Positions 5,896-9,157 of a stretch of DNA of 9,157 bases are shown one piece after another; positions within the stretch are counted from its first letter, which is position 1, and each line of letters begins with the position of its first letter. Below the pieces are notes generated by a model. It was not told the origin of the DNA. It ran no database searches and saw nothing but the letters and a program-made list of their open reading frames with translations. Position numbers and translations under genes: made by a program. The stretch spans positions 1 to 9,157 of the forward strand of contig JAFAEA010000378.1 of NCBI GenBank assembly GCA_023424355.1, given 5' to 3'. Source of the DNA: Chloroflexota bacterium. Its GTDB lineage: Bacteria; Chloroflexota; Chloroflexia; Thermomicrobiales; UBA6265.

Positions 5896-7155
5896 ATGAG
5901 CACCGTGGCGAAACTCGCCGTCGATGGCGGCGAGAAAGTGCGCACTGCACCATTTCCTAACACGAACGACGTCCATGGCAGAAGGATCGGAACGGAAGAG
6001 GAAGAGCTGGTACTGGAAGTGCTGCGCAGCGGCTCACTCAATCGCACCGTCGTGAGCAACGGCAAGGTTGAGCAGTTCGAGCGGGCGTTTGAGACATGGG
6101 TTGGTGCAACTCATGCCGTGGCATCGACCTCCGGCACAAGTGCATTGCATTTGGCCGTAGCAGCCATCAATCCGAATCCTGGAGACGAGATTATCGTCAC
6201 TCCCATCAGCGATGGAGGCTCGGTGATTCCGATTCTCGCGCAGAACGCGATTCCTGTTTTTGCCGATATCGATCCGGTAACGTGGAATATGGATCCGGAG
6301 TCTGTTCGAGCAAACATCACAGACCGAACCTGCGCCATCATGGTGGTGCATTTGTTTGGTCGGCCTGCCGATATGGATGCAATGCTCGCGATTAGCAAGG
6401 AATTCAACATCCCGATCATCGAGGATTGCAGCCAGGCTTATGGAGCTACGTGGCGAGGCGAGAAAGTCGGCACGCTGGGTGATATCGGCTGCTTCAGCAT
6501 GCAACAAAGCAAGCACATGACCGCTGGCGATGGTGGAGTGACCATCACCAATAACGATGACCTCGCACGTCGGATGCGCTACTTCAGCGATAAGGGATGG
6601 CCGCGTGACACGAATGAACGCACCCATCTCTTCCTGGGGCTGAACTACCGCATGACCGAACTGCAAGGAGCCGTGGCATTGGCGCAGCTCGCCAAGCTCG
6701 ATGGCGTGATCGGGAGTCGACAGCAGGTCGTCCGCCATATCGAGGAGGAGGCGGGAACATTGCCGGGCCTGAAGTTGCAGCAGTTGCCTGAACATGCGAC
6801 TTCGGTCCACTGGTTGTATCCCATCAACTTTGACCCGGAGAATACCTCGGTCGATCTCCAGACATTTGCGAAGGCAATGGCAGCCGAAGGTGTTGGTTTG
6901 GGTGCAGGTTATGTGCGACCGCTGTACTTCACCCCGATGCTGGCTGAGGCCAACACCTACGGTGACTCTCACTTCCCATTCGATTCGGCGTTTACCTCAA
7001 GATCGTACAAGGATTACAAAGAGGGGCTTTGCCCGGTGGCGGAATCCATGCAGAAAAGCATGTTCATTCTGGCAATCAACGAAAACTACACGAATGAAGA
7101 TGCCAATGACATCGTTGAAGCGTTGGCCAAGGTAAGTAAGGCATACGCGAAATGA
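5896..7155 (+). CDS. DegT/DnrJ/EryC1/StrS-family PLP-dependent aminotransferase
   Basis: The 419-residue cytoplasmic enzyme belongs to the sugar and cyclitol aminotransferase family (fold type I), which transfers an amino group, usually from Glu or Gln, to a keto-sugar or keto-inositol. Visible landmarks are LAVDGGEKVRTAPFPN at the N-terminus, STSGTSALHLAV for the phosphate-binding loop (residues 77-88), IIEDCSQAYGA with Asp177 contacting the PLP nitrogen, and FSMQQSKHMTAGDGGV with the Schiff-base Lys206. GLNYRMTELQGAVALAQL also follows the family pattern. The opening resembles members acting on scyllo-inosose or related compounds, but specificity cannot be assigned. ATG 5896 is chosen because it follows the upstream stop by four bases with GAGG nine bases upstream; an in-frame ATG at 5836 lies inside the preceding gene. 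The stop overlaps the start of the next gene (ATGA), indicating translational coupling. Confidence 0.93.
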   Translation: MSTVAKLAVDGGEKVRTAPFPNTNDVHGRRIGTEEEELVLEVLRSGSLNRTVVSNGKVEQFERAFETWVGATHAVASTSGTSALHLAVAAINPNPGDEIIVTPISDGGSVIPILAQNAIPVFADIDPVTWNMDPESVRANITDRTCAIMVVHLFGRPADMDAMLAISKEFNIPIIEDCSQAYGATWRGEKVGTLGDIGCFSMQQSKHMTAGDGGVTITNNDDLARRMRYFSDKGWPRDTNERTHLFLGLNYRMTELQGAVALAQLAKLDGVIGSRQQVVRHIEEEAGTLPGLKLQQLPEHATSVHWLYPINFDPENTSVDLQTFAKAMAAEGVGLGAGYVRPLYFTPMLAEANTYGDSHFPFDSAFTSRSYKDYKEGLCPVAESMQKSMFILAINENYTNEDANDIVEALAKVSKAYAK

Positions 7156-8426
7156 CCGCCATGCCAGTATCCGTTGGTATCGGCGAGCGAGAAATCACTC
7201 CGAGACACCCTGTTCCGTTGGCGGGTTTCGCCTCCCGACAGAACAAGCCATACACCGATATCGATCGCTCACTTTGGGTGCGAGCCTGGTGGATTGGCAC
7301 CGAACGTGATTTTGCTCTTCTTGTAGTCGCCGATATCCTGTGGTGGGCTCCGGAGAGACAACTTGGCTTCCGCCAGCGAATTGCCGATCGCTGGAGAGTG
7401 CCCGTATCGCGCATCCTTTTGCATGCTACGCACACGCATAGCGCACCACAAACAAGCGATGTATTCACGGAGTCTGTCGGATCTCCATCCTCGGAATGGG
7501 TGGAGATGTTCGAGGAAGCGTCGCTTCGGGCTATTGCAGATTCGCACCAGTCAATCGCTCCTTCGATTCTGACACTGCACAAAGGGTCGACAGATATTGG
7601 CTATAATCGGCGAATTTCTCGAGATGACCCCGACGCCGTTCCAGAAGCGACCGGACTGGTGGATGATCAACTAACTGTGATTCGCTGCACTTCGCCAGAT
7701 GGCTCACCCAGAGGGCTTCTTTTTCATCTGGCTTGTCACCCGACGATCACCGATGCCCCTCATGTTTCGTCCGAATATCCGGGTATCGCCTGCGAGAATC
7801 TCCGCGGTGAGTTCGGGATGGTCAGCATGCTCCAGGGAACTTGCGGCGACGTGAATCCCAGAGTGACTCGCAATCAGACCCGGCGAGATGTTGGTGACGA
7901 TGTGGTCGCTGGCGTTGCGGCGGAGCTCGTCACGGACATTCGATCGACTCTTTCCAATGAGGGAGTCTCCATCGCGATCGAGGAGATTCGTAATGCAGAG
8001 GTGAAGGTCGACTGCAGGAGTACTTCAGTGGCTTCTGAGGAAGCAATCTCCAATGGAATCAAGCACGGCGGGCTTCGGGATGAGTGGGCTCGAGCTCTAC
8101 GGCGATACCCACACAGAAATACCCCTTCGCAAACAATGACGCTCTATCGCCTGGATCTCGGAAGCGACCTGCAGTTCGTCACTTTCGATGCAGAAGTGGT
8201 CACTGCGTATGGTCTCTATGCTCGTGAAATTGGGCAAACTTCTGCACTGCCTCTTGGTTATACCAATGGGATGGTTGGCTACATTGTCACCGATGAGCAA
8301 CTGGCCAATGGCGGATACGAACCCGATGAATCCACCGTGTATTTCGCACTACCGTCACCGTTCGCGCCAGGTTTGGAGCATTCGGTTCGCACCGGAATCC
8401 ATCAGCTCATCTCCCAAGGAGAGTAG
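7152..8426 (+). CDS. Neutral/alkaline ceramidase-like (NEUT domain) putative amide hydrolase, cytoplasmic
   Basis: The 424-residue product matches the N-terminal catalytic domain of neutral ceramidases, zinc enzymes that hydrolyse N-acyl amides. The motifs appear in order: EITPRHPVPLAGF near the start, HATHTHSAP (91-99) and LACHPT (193-198) with metal-type histidines, SEYPG (207-211), QGTCGDVNP (228-236), a FDAEV glutamate (E348), and GYTNGMVGYI followed by GGYE (387-390) with a likely metal-ligand tyrosine. Classical ceramidases are secreted and about 650-780 residues long. This one has no signal peptide and lacks the C-terminal domain, so it probably acts inside the cell on something other than membrane ceramide. 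Its ATG overlaps the aminotransferase stop; ATG 7161 is an alternative. The context fits deacylation of an N-acylated amino-sugar or aminocyclitol, which is inference. Confidence 0.85.
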   Translation: MTAMPVSVGIGEREITPRHPVPLAGFASRQNKPYTDIDRSLWVRAWWIGTERDFALLVVADILWWAPERQLGFRQRIADRWRVPVSRILLHATHTHSAPQTSDVFTESVGSPSSEWVEMFEEASLRAIADSHQSIAPSILTLHKGSTDIGYNRRISRDDPDAVPEATGLVDDQLTVIRCTSPDGSPRGLLFHLACHPTITDAPHVSSEYPGIACENLRGEFGMVSMLQGTCGDVNPRVTRNQTRRDVGDDVVAGVAAELVTDIRSTLSNEGVSIAIEEIRNAEVKVDCRSTSVASEEAISNGIKHGGLRDEWARALRRYPHRNTPSQTMTLYRLDLGSDLQFVTFDAEVVTAYGLYAREIGQTSALPLGYTNGMVGYIVTDEQLANGGYEPDESTVYFALPSPFAPGLEHSVRTGIHQLISQGE

Positions 8427-8430
8427 TACA

Positions 8431-9157
8431 TGATATCGCTCGTCAACGCTCAAACATTTCGGGCGCGTTACCTGGAAGAAATTCTTGATCATGCAGGATT
8501 GCCATGGTCGCATTTCGATGGCGATCATCTCGAGGGCGTCATTGTCGTGCATGCCGGTAGCCCTCTGGAATCAGAAGTTCGAGAGCGAATCACCGCAAGC
8601 GTTGAACGGGGGGCTGCGCTCGTCACTGTTGGAGGTACGGCCGGTTTCGACAATTTGGTAGGTGCGCGTGACGGTGACTCGCTGCCGGAAGGCTACATCG
8701 TCAACCACTCTAAGAGTCATGTCATCACCACAGTGGCTCACGAGGTTCTCCATGTGTTCGAAGGGAGAAGCCTTCGCGCTTCCTCCGGGTCGGCTCTGGC
8801 TGATGTTGAAAATGGAGGCAGTGCCATTGTTGTGAATCGGCCAGGTGAAGGTGCCACGGTTGCGATCGGTCCGGACATTGTTTGGTCGGTTGCGCACATC
8901 CAAACGGGCATCTCGGTAACGCAGGATGCAGATCCGTCACCGGATGGAACAGCGCTTCTCAACGAGGGAATTCTCAAGGCCGAAGATGGCATGGTTCTCG
9001 ATTGGCATCGGGACCGTCAGCAGACCTGGGATGGCACACCACTGCCAACGGACATGCTCGGACTAGATGCGAACTTTCCGAACGGCGATACTCCCTGGTT
9101 CTCGGTACCAATTGCCGATGAACTGCGGGATATTCTGCTTCGATCAATCGCCTGGGC
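8431..9157 (+). CDS. Unrecognised protein with GATase/ThuA-like N-terminal half (3' end outside window)
   Basis: An open frame of 242 codons runs from ATG 8431 to the window edge without a stop. AAGGAG lies eight bases before the ATG, and the gene starts four bases after the ceramidase-like gene, so it belongs to the same operon. The first 80 residues alternate strands and helices: GVIVVHAGSP (36-45), a helix around ESEVRERITASVERG, then ALVTVGGTAGFDNLVG (63-78). This resembles class I glutamine-amidotransferase or ThuA-like domains in which a strand ends in a glycine turn, but no catalytic cysteine is present. A second region has a GSAIVVNRPGEGATVAIGPD segment (130-149). A third contains LDWHRDRQQTW and PWFSVPIADELRDILLRSIAW. 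There is no signal peptide. I do not assign a function; later domains may lie beyond the window. Confidence 0.75.

Noticed and set aside
6034..6972. 312-codon minus-strand frame opposite the aminotransferase
   Set aside because: It is antisense to a complete DegT-family enzyme, is rich in Cys, His and Arg with no recognisable domain, and has no operon partner.
1..9157. CRISPR arrays, insertion sequences, phage genes or toxin-antitoxin pairs
   Set aside because: No regularly spaced repeats, transposase or integrase motifs, terminal inverted repeats or recognisable toxin-antitoxin genes were seen on either strand.

Overview
The window reads as a chromosomal segment from a free-living, aerobically respiring bacterium. 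The ctaA-tRNA-rsfS neighbourhood, moderate GC, and the mix of Gfo/Idh/MocA, DegT and ceramidase-like genes suggest Chloroflexota, perhaps a Thermomicrobia-like lineage. That placement is inference from gene content and remembered families; the sequence holds no rRNA or other decisive marker.

Left part (1-2139), housekeeping: the 3' end of a WecA/MraY-type phosphoglycosyltransferase runs on the plus strand into a hairpin. On the minus strand, read right to left, lie ctaA (heme A synthase), a CAT-anticodon tRNA with encoded CCA, rsfS (ribosome silencing factor) and an easily missed 59-residue glycine-zipper membrane protein. The small gene and the glycosyltransferase converge on the hairpin at 378-403.

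Middle (2140-4803): a 176-base divergent intergenic region with a near-perfect 20-base palindrome separates ctaA from a plus-strand gene for an exported, Tat-type beta-propeller protein that starts at TTG. This gene converges with, and overlaps by 23 bases, a minus-strand gene for an uncharacterised GNAT-like acyltransferase (NAT_N/GNAT_C type).

Right part (4804-9157): a second divergent control region carries a plausible promoter on each strand and three overlapping palindromes just downstream of the plus-strand promoter. It drives a tight plus-strand operon: a short Gfo/Idh/MocA oxidoreductase, a DegT/DnrJ/EryC1/StrS aminotransferase (4-base gap), a cytoplasmic neutral-ceramidase-fold enzyme (ATGA overlap), and an unrecognised protein with a GATase-like first half that runs off the window.

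The dehydrogenase plus aminotransferase pair is the classical way to turn an alcohol on a sugar or cyclitol into an amine through a ketone. An amide hydrolase-like enzyme in the operon and an acyltransferase opposite suggest a system that makes, acylates or deacylates an amino-sugar or aminocyclitol metabolite. This is the most interesting and least described part of the window, but its substrate cannot be read from the sequence.
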